Shown: positions 1 to 8,913 of the stretch, piece by piece
How positions within the stretch are numbered: position 1 is the first letter of the stretch
How the letters are laid out: the number at the start of each line of letters is the position of its first letter
From: Mesorhizobium qingshengii
GTDB lineage: Bacteria > Pseudomonadota > Alphaproteobacteria > Rhizobiales > Rhizobiaceae
Direction of reading: 5' to 3'
DNA length: 64,000 bases
Assembly: GCF_900103325.1 (NCBI RefSeq)
Contig: NZ_FMXM01000005.1
Coordinates: 124,001 to 188,000 of the forward strand
Program-made: the position numbers and the translations under genes
The notes under the pieces: generated by a model
The model's database searches: none
Told to the model about the DNA's origin: nothing
Seen by the model: only the letters and a program-made list of their open reading frames with translations

Positions 1-736
1 AAAATCCGAGAAGAAATCCGGCGGGCTTGGCGAAACCGTCAGCGTCATCGTCCAGGCGCTTTTGCTCGCCCTGGTCATCCGCACGCTGCTGTTCCAACCC
101 TTTTCGATTCCGTCTGGATCGATGCGGCCGACGCTTCTGGAAGGCGACTATCTGTTCGTCACCAAGTGGTCCTACGGCTATTCGCGTTATTCGCTGCCTT
201 TCGGCCCCGACATTTTCTCGGGCCGCATCTGGGGTTCCGCGCCGAAGCGCGGCGACGTGGTGGTGTTCAAATTCCCACCGGACCCTTCCGTTGATTACAT
301 CAAGCGCGTGATCGGCCTGCCCGGCGACAAGATCCAGATGAAGGACGGCCAGCTGTTCATCAACGGGGTCGGCGTGCCGCGCGTGAAGGCCGGCCAGATC
401 GACAATCCCGACATCACCGAGACGGATCGTCCCATCGACGTCTATCGCGAGACGCTGCCGAACGGTGTCAGCTACGACACGCTTGATTTGTCACCGGATT
501 CGATCGGCGACAATACCCGCGAATTCGACGTGCCGCCCGGCCATTATTTCATGATGGGCGACAACAGGGACAATTCCAGTGATAGCCGGTTCACCGTCGG
601 CTACGTTCCCGCGGAGAATCTGGTTGGCCGCGCCAATCTGATTTTCTTCTCGATCGCCGGCAAGGCAAGCCCGCTTGAAATCTGGAAATGGCCGTCCTTG
701 ATGCGCGCTTCGCGCCTGTTCCATTTTGTAAATTAG
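1..736 (+). CDS. lepB: Signal peptidase I, 5' truncated by window edge
   Basis: Membrane-bound serine protease that removes signal peptides from exported proteins. The reading frame is open from base 2, so the true start lies upstream of the window; the first internal start-like codon (TTG at 62) sits inside the N-terminal membrane helix. Family boxes are all visible: SGSMRP with the nucleophilic Ser (codon 119-121), RGDVVVFK, YIKRVIGLPGD with the general-base Lys (codon 302-304), and GDNRDNSSDSR near the C-terminus. It is followed after 2 nt by rnc, the usual alphaproteobacterial order (acpS)-lepB-rnc-era. The C-terminal end is a normal full-length end. Confidence 0.97.
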   Translation, partial: KSEKKSGGLGETVSVIVQALLLALVIRTLLFQPFSIPSGSMRPTLLEGDYLFVTKWSYGYSRYSLPFGPDIFSGRIWGSAPKRGDVVVFKFPPDPSVDYIKRVIGLPGDKIQMKDGQLFINGVGVPRVKAGQIDNPDITETDRPIDVYRETLPNGVSYDTLDLSPDSIGDNTREFDVPPGHYFMMGDNRDNSSDSRFTVGYVPAENLVGRANLIFFSIAGKASPLEIWKWPSLMRASRLFHFVN

Positions 737-738
737 GG

Positions 739-1488
739 ATGGCAGCGGCAAAACGGCTTACCGCCGACGCGCTCGCCGAAGCGCTTGTGGAACGCACGGG
801 CCACGCCTTTGCCGACCGCAAGCGCCTGCAGCGTGCATTGACCCATGCCAGTGCGCGCGGCGCCAATGCCGGCACCGACTATGAGCGCTTCGAGTTTCTT
901 GGCGACCGGGTTCTCGGCCTGGTGGTCGCCGACATGCTGCTGGCCGCATTTCCGGATGCTGCGGAAGGTGAACTGTCGCTGCGGCTCAATGCGCTGGTCA
1001 ACGCCGAGGCGCTCGCGGAAATCGCCGAGGATATCGGCCTGCCGGATCTGATCCGCGCCGGATCGGACATGCGCGGGCTCGAGGGCCGCAAGCGTGTCAA
1101 TTTGCGCGCCGACGCGTTGGAATCGCTGATCGCGGTGCTTTATCTCGATGGCGGGCTGGAGGCGGCGCGCGCTTTCATCCATAAATACTGGCAGCCGCGC
1201 TCGCAGGCTTCGGGCGCCGCACGCCGCGATGCCAAGACCGAATTGCAGGAATGGGCGCACCAGGCGGCAAGTGCTGTCCCCGCCTACAGCATCGACAGCC
1301 GTGAGGGGCCGGATCACGATCCGCTCTTCACGATCAGCGTCCGGGTTGGTGCATTTCAGCCCGCGAGCGGCAGCGGTCGTTCAAAGCGCGAGGCCGAGCA
1401 GGCCGCCGCGGCAGCAATGCTCGTTCGCGAAGGCGTCTGGAACAACGTATCGGACGCGCGGCGCGTTAATGAAGGGAGCGCGGCATGA
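739..1488 (+). CDS. rnc: Ribonuclease III
   Basis: Double-strand-specific endoribonuclease for rRNA and mRNA processing. With ATG at 739 it is 249 residues. The catalytic signature ERFEFLGDRVLGL lies at about residues 49-61. The C-terminal third carries a double-stranded-RNA-binding domain ending in an Ala-rich helix (SKREAEQAAAAAML). An in-frame ATG at 688 would add 17 residues but would overlap lepB, so I prefer 739, just after the lepB stop. The stop overlaps the era start by 4 nt (ATGA), indicating translational coupling. Confidence 0.95.
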   Translation: MAAAKRLTADALAEALVERTGHAFADRKRLQRALTHASARGANAGTDYERFEFLGDRVLGLVVADMLLAAFPDAAEGELSLRLNALVNAEALAEIAEDIGLPDLIRAGSDMRGLEGRKRVNLRADALESLIAVLYLDGGLEAARAFIHKYWQPRSQASGAARRDAKTELQEWAHQAASAVPAYSIDSREGPDHDPLFTISVRVGAFQPASGSGRSKREAEQAAAAAMLVREGVWNNVSDARRVNEGSAA

Positions 1489-2417
1489 CCGCCACCGAAG
1501 AGACCTCTGCGGCACCAGAAGCCGCCGCCACGCACTCCGGCTTCGTCGCACTCATCGGCGCGCCCAATGCGGGCAAATCGACCCTGGTCAACCAGCTTGT
1601 CGGCGCCAAGGTGTCGATCGTTACCCACAAGGTGCAGACGACGCGCGCCATCGTGCGCGGCATCGCCACGCATGACAATGCACAGATCGTCTTTGTCGAC
1701 ACGCCTGGCATCTTCAAGCCCAAGCGGCGGCTTGATACGGCGATGGTGACCACCGCCTGGGGCGGCGCCAAGGATGCCGATATCGTGTTGCTGCTGATCG
1801 ACGCCGAGCGCGGCATCAGGGGCGACGCCGACGCCATCCTCGAAAGGCTGAAGGACGTTCGCCAGCCGATGGTGCTGATCCTCAACAAGGTCGATCGGGT
1901 CAAGCATGAGACGCTTCTGGCCTTGTCCGCGGCAGCGAACGAAAGGGTGCCGTTCAAGCGCACCTTCATGGTCTCCGCGCTGACCGGTTCCGGTTGCAAG
2001 GACCTGCTCGACTATCTCGCCGAAACGCTGCCTGCCGGCCCCTGGTACTATCCGGAGGACCAGATCTCGGACCTGCCGATGCGCCAGCTGGCTGCCGAGA
2101 TCACCCGCGAAAAGCTCTATCTGCGGCTGCATCAGGAATTGCCCTATTCCTCGCATATCGAGACCGAGAAATGGGAAGAGAAGAAGGACGGCTCGGTGCG
2201 CATCGACCAGACCATCTACGTCGAGCGCGACAGCCAGAAGAAGATCGTCCTCGGCCACAAGGGCGAGACCATCCGCGCCATTGGCCAGGCAGCGCGTATG
2301 GAGATAGCAGGCATCCTCGAACAGAAAGTGCACCTGTTCCTGTTCGTGAAGGTGCGCGAGAACTGGGGCGACGATCCCGAGCGCTACCGCGAGATGGGTC
2401 TCGAATTCCCGCATTAA
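1485..2417 (+). CDS. era: GTPase Era, 16S rRNA maturation factor
   Basis: Ras-like GTPase that binds the 3' end of 16S rRNA and aids 30S assembly. 310 residues, normal length for the family. Visible motifs are G1 GAPNAGKST (about residues 25-33), G3 DTPGI (about 72), G4 NKVD (about 134) and a C-terminal KH RNA-binding domain containing GHKGETIRAIGQ. The start overlaps the rnc stop by 4 nt. The next intact gene downstream is a porin rather than recO, with a decayed gene between. Confidence 0.97.
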   Translation: MTATEETSAAPEAAATHSGFVALIGAPNAGKSTLVNQLVGAKVSIVTHKVQTTRAIVRGIATHDNAQIVFVDTPGIFKPKRRLDTAMVTTAWGGAKDADIVLLLIDAERGIRGDADAILERLKDVRQPMVLILNKVDRVKHETLLALSAAANERVPFKRTFMVSALTGSGCKDLLDYLAETLPAGPWYYPEDQISDLPMRQLAAEITREKLYLRLHQELPYSSHIETEKWEEKKDGSVRIDQTIYVERDSQKKIVLGHKGETIRAIGQAARMEIAGILEQKVHLFLFVKVRENWGDDPERYREMGLEFPH

Positions 2418-2423
2418 TATCCA

Positions 2424-2787
2424 ATGACAGCCATGGCGACGCCGTCTGATTCGTCAGCGATCGATATCTATGCGGCAGGCGGCTTGCGTCATGTGCTGCC
2501 AGCGCTGGTTCAGCGTTTTTAGAGGCGACGGGCGTTGCGGTCGAAAGCCGCCACGGCCCAGCCGTATCGAACAGGGCGACCGACCTGACCTGTTCTTGCC
2601 CGCCAATTTCGCCCATCTGGCACGCCTTGCCGAGCTTGGTCTGTCCGGCTCGCCGGTAGTTTTTGCGCGCAACACGATGGCGGCGGCAGTTCGCCGCGCT
2701 GCCAATGTCACGACGGGCACTTTCGTCGACCAACTGCTCGATCCCGCCATCAGGATCGGCACCTCGACGCCGCTCAAGCCTCGCTGA
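2424..2787 (+). pseudogene. ModA-like molybdate/anion-binding protein remnant, frameshifted
   Basis: Three consecutive frames give pieces of one periplasmic substrate-binding protein. Frame 1 from ATG 2424 reads IDIYAAGGLRHVLPALVQRF and then hits TAG at 2520. The frame starting at 2522 continues EATGVAVESRHGPA. The frame starting at 2563 continues RIEQGDRPDLFLPANFAHLA, and later VVFARNTMAAAVR and LLDPAIRIGTSTP, to a stop at 2785-2787. This order and wording match the ModA family (YAAGSL, GPSG, RIE.GERPDLF, LFARN, GTSTP). Past the stop another frame (about 2778-2900) has weak resemblance to the next ModA segment (DRYALLSA). There is no signal peptide and no C-terminal half. Two frameshifts plus a truncation indicate a dead gene. 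The family call is by motif memory only. Confidence 0.65.
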
Positions 2788-2899
2788 TCGCTACGCTCTG
2801 CTTTCCGCTTCGCGAGGGCATCCGGGTGAATGTGCCGGCGGCTTCCAACGATTCAATGACATGGTAAGGCTATATCCAGATTTTTTTAGACGACTCAGC

Positions 2900-3234
2900 A
2901 TGCATCACTGAAATGCAAAGAATAAGTACGATAAATATGAATTTAGCCGTGAAATTAAACGAGATTATTACACAAATATGACGTTGTGCCATTTGTACAA
3001 GTCGGAAAATCAAATGGATTGAATTAGTGTTATTTGTGCAACACGGATTTAATCTGTGGCGAGAATCCGGCGGATTTACGGAATTGTCATTGAAGGCGGA
3101 CGATCGATGGGTATGTTCGCCGCGAAAAGGGGGAGCGGTGCGAGCCTTTTTCGTTGTGGGGGTGAGGCGGGAAAACAGTGCCGCCAGCCACAAATCCGAA
3201 GCCAATTTAAAACTATGACTGGAGAGGTCAGAAA
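2900..3234. other. AT-rich intergenic region upstream of the porin
   Basis: About 335 bases with clearly lower GC than the surroundings and no credible gene. As the region before a highly expressed porin it probably holds its promoter and a long 5' UTR. I could not identify a convincing -35/-10 pair. The last 20 bases contain the Shine-Dalgarno sequence GGAGAGG before ATG 3235. Confidence 0.5.
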
Positions 3235-4407
3235 ATGAACATCAAGAGCCTCCTTCTCGGCTCAGCCGCGGCACTGATCGCGGTGTCCGGCGCGCGCGCC
3301 GCCGACGCTGTCGTCGTCGCCGAACCGGAGCCGGCCGAATACGTCAAGATCTGCGACGTCTACGGCGCCGGCTACTTCTACATTCCCGGCACCGAGACCT
3401 GCCTGCGCATCGGCGGCTATGTCCGTTATGACATCGGCGTCGGCGATGCCGGCTCGCTCGATGGTGTCAACCATGTCCCTGATCATCAGGATGGTGGCAC
3501 GCATTCGACCTACTACAAGAACACCCGCTTCACGCTGAAGACCTGGACCGGTCAGGAAACCGAACTCGGTACCCTCAAGACCTACACCGAGACCCGCTTC
3601 AACTACGGCAACAGCAGCGGCGACTATCTCGATCAAGGCGACTCCAATTCCAGTAGGGATGACTGGCAAGGCCGTAACAAGTCTCTCTCGCTGCGTTACG
3701 CCTGGATTCAGCTCGGCGGCCTGCGAGTCGGCAAGGACGATACGGCTTTCGATACATTCATCGGCTATGCCGGCAACGTCATCCAGGATACGCTGGTTCC
3801 GTATGGCGGGCAGGAGAGCAACGTCGTTCAGTACTACTTCGATGCGGGCAACGGCCTCTCGGCGTTGGTCTCTCTCGAAGAAGGCGCCGGCAAGGTCGGC
3901 ACCATCGACAGCTATGTTCCGCATGTCGTCGGCGGCTTGAAATACAAGGGCGACTGGGGTGCGATCACCGGCGTCGTCGCCTATGACAGCAACTATGAAG
4001 AAGTCGCCGGCAAGGTCCGTTTGGACGTGAATGTCAGCAAGGAATTTTCGCTGTTCATCATGGGCGGTTACGGTTCGGACAACAACCTCAACGATCCGAC
4101 CAACGCCATCAATGCCAAAGGTCGCGGCTTCTACAAGCAGTGGGGCGGCAACTGGGCAGTCTGGGGCGGCGGTACCTACAAGTTCAACGCCAAGACTGCG
4201 TTCAATGCCCAGGTCTCCTATGACGACTGGAAGAACCTCGGCATCGCCGCCAACGTTGCCTACACCGTTGTGCCCGGCTTTACGGTCACGGCTGAAGTCG
4301 ATTACCTCAATGCTGGAAAGTTCGGCGACGCCGACTTCAACAACTGGACCAAGGCCAACAAGAAGAGCAGCGTCGGCGGCATCCTCCGCTTCCAGCGCTC
4401 GTTCTAA
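3235..4407 (+). CDS. Porin, Omp2/RopA (porin_2) family
   Basis: Outer-membrane beta-barrel channel, 390 residues. A signal peptide ends at ARA before ADAVVV (cleavage near residue 22). The mature start EYVKICDVYGAGYFYIPGTE and LRIGGYVRYD are hallmarks of the rhizobial/Brucella porin family. The protein ends in Phe (FQRSF), as barrels recognised by BamA do. The Shine-Dalgarno sequence GGAGAGG is well placed, and a strong intrinsic terminator follows within 50 nt, so it is probably a monocistronic, abundant transcript. Confidence 0.93.
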   Translation: MNIKSLLLGSAAALIAVSGARAADAVVVAEPEPAEYVKICDVYGAGYFYIPGTETCLRIGGYVRYDIGVGDAGSLDGVNHVPDHQDGGTHSTYYKNTRFTLKTWTGQETELGTLKTYTETRFNYGNSSGDYLDQGDSNSSRDDWQGRNKSLSLRYAWIQLGGLRVGKDDTAFDTFIGYAGNVIQDTLVPYGGQESNVVQYYFDAGNGLSALVSLEEGAGKVGTIDSYVPHVVGGLKYKGDWGAITGVVAYDSNYEEVAGKVRLDVNVSKEFSLFIMGGYGSDNNLNDPTNAINAKGRGFYKQWGGNWAVWGGGTYKFNAKTAFNAQVSYDDWKNLGIAANVAYTVVPGFTVTAEVDYLNAGKFGDADFNNWTKANKKSSVGGILRFQRSF

Positions 4408-4428
4408 CGATCGACTGACCTTACCAGG

Positions 4429-4463
4429 CCGCCCGCAGCGATATGCTGCGGGCGGTTTTTTTT
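4429..4463 (+). terminator. Rho-independent terminator of the porin gene
   Basis: Perfect 11-bp stem (4429-4439 with 4445-4455), a 5-nt loop GATAT, then eight T residues at 4456-4463. It lies 22 nt after the porin stop and separates the porin from recO. Confidence 0.93.
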
Positions 4464-4544
4464 ATGCACTGTCCCGGCGCCGGTCTGTCAGGTGCCAAAA
4501 CCCATACCTTGATTTCGCCATCCAACCGGTGAAATGCTCCAGGC

Positions 4545-5321
4545 ATGGAATGGCGCGACGAGGGAATCATTCTCGGCACCCGCAAGCATGGCGAAACCAG
4601 CGCCATACTCGAGGTGATGACACGCGCGCATGGCCGCCATCTCGGCCTTGTCCGTGGCGGTCGCTCGCGCAAGCAGCAGCCCGTTCTCCAGCCAGGCAAT
4701 CGCGTCGACCTGTTGTGGCGGGCGCGGCTCGACGAACATCTTGGCACGTTCCAGGCCGAGGCGATCGAGATGAACGCCGCCCGGCTGATGGACAGCGCCG
4801 TTGCCGTCTACGGGTTGCAGACCATGGCCCAGCATCTGCGCCTGTTGCCCGAGCGTGACGCCCATGGCGGCCTCTACGAGGCGCTCACCGTGATGATTGT
4901 CCATCTCGGCGATGCCGACGCCGCCGGCGAACTGGTGGCGCGCTTCGAGCTTCTGATCCTCGATGAACTCGGCTTCGGCCTCGATCTCAGCCAGTGTGCC
5001 GCCACCGGTACGCGGCAGGACCTTGCCTATGTCTCGCCGAAATCGGGCCGCGCGGTATCGCGCGAAGCCGGCGCGCCATGGCGTGACAAGATGCTGGCGC
5101 TGCCGGCCTTCCTGCAGCGCGGCTCCGGCCTGCGGGCGGATCCGGCGGCGGTGGAAGACGCCTTCCGGCTGACCGGCTTCTTCTTCACGCGCCACGTCTA
5201 TGAGCCACGCGGCATCGAGCCGCCCGACGCCCGCTCCGGCTTCCTTGCCGCGCTGCGCAAGCACCATGCGCGCGGCAGGACCTTGGCCGAAGACAACGCG
5301 GCCAGAGAAATCATCACATGA
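4545..5321 (+). CDS. recO: DNA repair protein RecO
   Basis: Recombination mediator that helps RecR load RecA on SSB-coated single-stranded DNA. 258 residues. The N-terminal OB-fold starts [17 protein letters not shown] and has the typical [10 protein letters not shown] loop. The helical C-terminal domain follows ([15 protein letters not shown], a near-universal RecO phrase). There is no clear Shine-Dalgarno before ATG 4545, but the family N-terminus fits this start. It sits downstream of the porin terminator and so must use its own promoter. Confidence 0.93.
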   Translation: MEWRDEGIILGTRKHGETSAILEVMTRAHGRHLGLVRGGRSRKQQPVLQPGNRVDLLWRARLDEHLGTFQAEAIEMNAARLMDSAVAVYGLQTMAQHLRLLPERDAHGGLYEALTVMIVHLGDADAAGELVARFELLILDELGFGLDLSQCAATGTRQDLAYVSPKSGRAVSREAGAPWRDKMLALPAFLQRGSGLRADPAAVEDAFRLTGFFFTRHVYEPRGIEPPDARSGFLAALRKHHARGRTLAEDNAAREIIT

Positions 5322-5478
5322 GAGAAGTAGAACCTTATCCGGGCCGGGTCTCGCCGCTTGGCCTCGGCGCGACGCCAATCTGGCGGCACGGTGAGTTTTC
5401 TGGCCGTCTGGCCGCCGCATTTGAATGTCAGTGAGACTGGAACGTCAGTGAAAACGGGCCTGGTTTGGGGGAACCGCC

Positions 5479-8220
5479 ATGTTTGAAAGCCTGATCGGCC
5501 TTGTCGCCATCATCGCGTTGTTCGTCATCATTTCGCGCCAGCAGAGCCGCATTGGCCTGATCGAGCGCGAGCTTGGCGCGTTACGCAGCCTGGTCCTTTC
5601 CGGCGCCGTGCCGCCCGTGGCCAAGCCGTCTGAACAATCAGTGATCGACAGCAGGCCGGCCGACGCGACCACAGCAGTCGCGGCAGCGGTCGAAATCGCC
5701 TCGCCAGCGGTGAGCGAGCCGGTTGCCGCACAGGCGCCGGCTCTAGAATCGGAAGCTCCATTCGGCGAGGCCGTGCCGGGGCCGTGGGCCGCAGGCGAGC
5801 CCAAGGCAGCCGAACCTGCCGAGCCAGCTGCGGCGAAGGCGACCGGCAAACCGGACATCGAAACCGCGCTTGGCACCCGCTGGGCGGTCTGGGTCGGCGG
5901 AATCGCGCTGGCGTTGGGTGGCCTGTTTCTGATCCGCTACACGATCGAAGCCGGCATTTTCGGCCCCGGCGTGCGGCTGACCATGGCCGCGGTTCTCGGA
6001 CTGGTGCTGGTCGCCGGCGGCGAGTTCATTCGCCGCACCGGCTTCCAGGTGCCGGTGCAAGGTGCCGCCGGCGCCTATATTCCGGCGATCCTGACGGCGG
6101 CTGGCGCTTTCATCCTGTTCGGCACCGTCTATGCCGCGCACGGCATTTACGGCTTCATCGGCCCGGCGCTTGCCTTCACCCTGCTTGGCGCCATCGGCGT
6201 GGCGACGATCGCGGCGGCCCTTGTCCACGGCCAGGCGCTGGCCGGCATCGGCCTCATCGGCGCCATGGTGACACCGATGCTGGTCGCCTCGCAGGCGCCC
6301 AATCCCTGGGCGCTGTTCGGCTATCTCTCGATCGTGCTTGTTGCTACGGGCGTCATCGCCCGCATGCGCGACTGGAAATTGTTGATGGCGGCGGCCTTTG
6401 TCGGCACCGGTGTCTGGACCATCCTCTACATGACGGATGCGCCAGGCGCGAACCTCTCCGCCATCCTGTTCATTGATGCCGTCACGCTGGCCGTGCTCGC
6501 TCTTGTCTGGCTCGGCCGCCGTGACGACGAAACCGGACCAGCCAGGGCCTTCGACTGGCCGTCCATCGCGCCTGGCCTGTTCGTCGCATTCTCGGCGCTG
6601 GGCCTGTCGGTCGACCCGGCCTTTGCCGCCGCCGGCGATGCCTTGCCGGGCGCCGTGATCCTGGCCGCAATGGTGGCTGTTGCGCTCTATCGCCCATTGG
6701 CGCTGCCGCTGCTTTACGCGGCCGGACTGGTGACAGTGCTGATCTATCTCGGCATCATCCCACCAACGTCCGTGGCATCGGGTTTTTCCAGTGATGCTCT
6801 GGGTGTCGACGGCCAGCCGGTGGTGGTGTCCGATGCCTTGACGTTGCGCATCGGCATTGCGCTCAGCCTGATTTTCATCGGCGCCGGCTTCTGGGCCGCG
6901 CGCCGCTTCGCTACCTCGGTACAGATCCGCGCCGCCTCATGGGGGGCGTGGGGCGTCATCGTGCCACTGGTCATTCTGCTCGCGCTCTGGTTCACCTTCG
7001 GCAACCTCGACCGTGATCTTGTCTACGGAGCGGTCGCGGCATTGCTGGTCGTGATTTTTGCCGCCGGCGCCGAGTGGATCGCGCGCGGCGAAGAGCCGCC
7101 GCTCAAGGGCGGCGCAGCGGTGTCGTTTGCCTTGGGCGGTGCTGCGATAGCCGGTCTCTTGATGCTGCACATGGCTTTCGATTCCGGCTGGACCACCATC
7201 CTGCTGGGTGTCGCTGCCGTCGTGCCGGCGCTGGCCACGCGCTGGCGCTCCTATCCGGCGCTCGGCTGGATTTCGGTCGGTGCGGTGATCTCGGTGGTTG
7301 GCCGCGTCGCCTTCGACCCGACCATCGTCGGCGCTGAATTCCTCTCCATGACACCGGTCTTCAACTGGCTGCTGCCGGGCTACGGCATACCGGCGCTCGC
7401 CTTCGGCTTCGCCGCCTGGCAACTCGCCCGCACCACCAATGGCCGGCCGCGCCTCGCCATGGAAGCGGGGGCGGCACTGTTTGCGCTGCTCACCCTTGCC
7501 ATGCTGGTGCGCCATGCCATGCATGGCGGCGTCATCGACACGGGTGCCATGACGCTCGCCGAGCAGGCGATCTACACGCTGATCGCCATCGGCGCCGGCG
7601 CCATCCTGGTCGCCATCGACATGCGTTCGCCAAGCTCGGTGCTGCGCCATGGTTCGATGGCCGCCGGCGTGGTCTCGGCCGCCTTCATCGTCATCCGGCA
7701 TTTCGTGGTGCTGAATCCGCTGTTCACCGACGAATCGACAGGCCGGATCCCGGTGTTCAACCTGTTGTTCCTCGCCTATCTCCTGCCGGCGGTCGCCGCC
7801 GGGGGACTGGCGCTCTACGCCAGGGACAAGCGGCCGAAATGGTATGCGCAGATGCTGGCCGTGGTGGCGGCCGTGCTTGCCCTGGCCTATGCCACGCTGT
7901 CGGTCAGGCGGCTGTTCAAGGGTGAGTTCATCGGCCTGTGGAGCGGCCTCGGCCAGTTGGAGACCTACACCTATTCGGCGCTTTGGCTGGTCATAGGCGT
8001 GGCTCTGCTCACCGCCGGCGTCTGGTTGAAGTCGCAGGTGCTGCGCATCGCCTCGGCGGCGCTCATCTCGATCGCCGTGCTGAAAGTGTTCATCTTCGAC
8101 ATGTCGGAATTGGAAGGCGTGCTGAGGGCGCTGTCCTTCATTGGTCTCGGCGCGGTGCTGATCGGCATTGGCCTGTTTTATCAGCGGCTGCTGACGCGGG
8201 CGGCGAAGGAAAACGGATAA
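5479..8220 (+). CDS. Large DUF2339 polytopic membrane protein
   Basis: 913-residue membrane protein of unknown function. It has an N-terminal hydrophobic segment (residues 2-18), a short coiled segment (RQQSRIGLIERELGALRS), and an Ala/Pro/Glu-rich linker to about residue 125. The DUF2339 core then begins at IETALGTRWAVWVGGIALAL and contains more than 20 hydrophobic segments. A good Shine-Dalgarno (GGGGGAACC) precedes ATG 5479. It lies 174 nt upstream of the sigma-factor gene on the same strand. The family is annotated only as predicted membrane protein, and nothing here reveals a substrate. Confidence 0.85.
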   Translation: MFESLIGLVAIIALFVIISRQQSRIGLIERELGALRSLVLSGAVPPVAKPSEQSVIDSRPADATTAVAAAVEIASPAVSEPVAAQAPALESEAPFGEAVPGPWAAGEPKAAEPAEPAAAKATGKPDIETALGTRWAVWVGGIALALGGLFLIRYTIEAGIFGPGVRLTMAAVLGLVLVAGGEFIRRTGFQVPVQGAAGAYIPAILTAAGAFILFGTVYAAHGIYGFIGPALAFTLLGAIGVATIAAALVHGQALAGIGLIGAMVTPMLVASQAPNPWALFGYLSIVLVATGVIARMRDWKLLMAAAFVGTGVWTILYMTDAPGANLSAILFIDAVTLAVLALVWLGRRDDETGPARAFDWPSIAPGLFVAFSALGLSVDPAFAAAGDALPGAVILAAMVAVALYRPLALPLLYAAGLVTVLIYLGIIPPTSVASGFSSDALGVDGQPVVVSDALTLRIGIALSLIFIGAGFWAARRFATSVQIRAASWGAWGVIVPLVILLALWFTFGNLDRDLVYGAVAALLVVIFAAGAEWIARGEEPPLKGGAAVSFALGGAAIAGLLMLHMAFDSGWTTILLGVAAVVPALATRWRSYPALGWISVGAVISVVGRVAFDPTIVGAEFLSMTPVFNWLLPGYGIPALAFGFAAWQLARTTNGRPRLAMEAGAALFALLTLAMLVRHAMHGGVIDTGAMTLAEQAIYTLIAIGAGAILVAIDMRSPSSVLRHGSMAAGVVSAAFIVIRHFVVLNPLFTDESTGRIPVFNLLFLAYLLPAVAAGGLALYARDKRPKWYAQMLAVVAAVLALAYATLSVRRLFKGEFIGLWSGLGQLETYTYSALWLVIGVALLTAGVWLKSQVLRIASAALISIAVLKVFIFDMSELEGVLRALSFIGLGAVLIGIGLFYQRLLTRAAKENG

Positions 8221-8255
8221 AGGCAAGCAAGAACAATAAAATTTCAGTCCGGCCG

Positions 8256-8281
8256 GGAATAAATCGGCCAATGGGCTCGTT
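8256..8281 (+). promoter_or_regulatory. Possible EcfG-type stress promoter before the sigma-factor gene
   Basis: GGAAT at 8256-8260, a 17-nt spacer and CGTT at 8278-8281. This matches the alphaproteobacterial general-stress (EcfG/sigma-EcfG) consensus GGAAC-N16/17-CGTT with one mismatch. It sits 113 nt before the ECF sigma start. A single near-match can occur by chance. Confidence 0.35.
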
Positions 8282-8394
8282 ATCTGATTGCTTGGGTGAC
8301 CGGAGCGGCGGACCGCTTCGCGCTGGCCGCTTGCGCCGCGCCGGGAAGGCGCGTTCAATTGGGTTTAACAAAGGCGACCTCAGAACCAGCGGTC

Positions 8395-8913
8395 ATGGAC
8401 GAAAAGAAGGCAGCGATCCTTGGCGAAATACCGCGTCTGCGCCGCTATGCGCGCTCGCTTTTGCGCGACCGCGATTCTGCCGACGACCTCGTCCAGGATT
8501 GCCTCGAACGGGCGCTTGTGCGGCTTGACAACTGGCAGACGGGAGAAAGCCCCAGGAGGTGGCTGTTTACGATCATGCATCATTTGTTCATCGACCAGAT
8601 GCGAAAGGTGAACCGTCGCGGTGAAGCGGCGATGCTGCCGCTGGAGGCTGGCGAGGCAGTTGCCCAGCCGGCCGAGCAGATGGAGAGCATCGCCTCGCGC
8701 GAGATCATCGACGCATTGCAGGCGATCAGCCCCGACCGCCGGGCGGCTCTCGTCATGGTCGCCATCGAAGGTTTTTCCTACGCCGAAGCCGCCAATATTC
8801 TCGGCGTGCCCGCGGGCACGCTGATGTCGCGCATTGCGCGCGGGCGTGAGGAACTGCGCGGGCTGCTGGACGACACGGCACGCCGCCGCGCAATAAGGAT
8901 CGTCGAGAAATGA
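8395..8913 (+). CDS. ECF-type RNA polymerase sigma factor
   Basis: 172-residue sigma-70 family protein with only regions 2 and 4. Region 2 includes LLRDRDSADDLVQDCLERAL and RRWLFTIMHHLFIDQMRK. Region 4 includes the helix-turn-helix GFSYAEAANILGVPAGTLMS. The frame is open upstream to an ATG at 8296, but the family N-terminus fits ATG 8395 (MDEKKAAILGEIPRLRRYAR). Its last codons overlap the anti-sigma start by 4 nt, the usual arrangement of a sigma with its own anti-sigma. The target promoters are unknown. Confidence 0.9.
   Translation: MDEKKAAILGEIPRLRRYARSLLRDRDSADDLVQDCLERALVRLDNWQTGESPRRWLFTIMHHLFIDQMRKVNRRGEAAMLPLEAGEAVAQPAEQMESIASREIIDALQAISPDRRAALVMVAIEGFSYAEAANILGVPAGTLMSRIARGREELRGLLDDTARRRAIRIVEK

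Noticed and set aside
6937..8358. 473-codon minus-strand frame opposite the DUF2339 gene
   Set aside because: It is antisense to a clear membrane-protein gene, His/Arg/Gln-rich, with no domain sense; typical high-GC shadow frame.
8296..8394. 33-residue N-terminal extension of the sigma factor
   Set aside because: Does not resemble ECF N-termini; MDEKKAAILGEIPRL from 8395 does.
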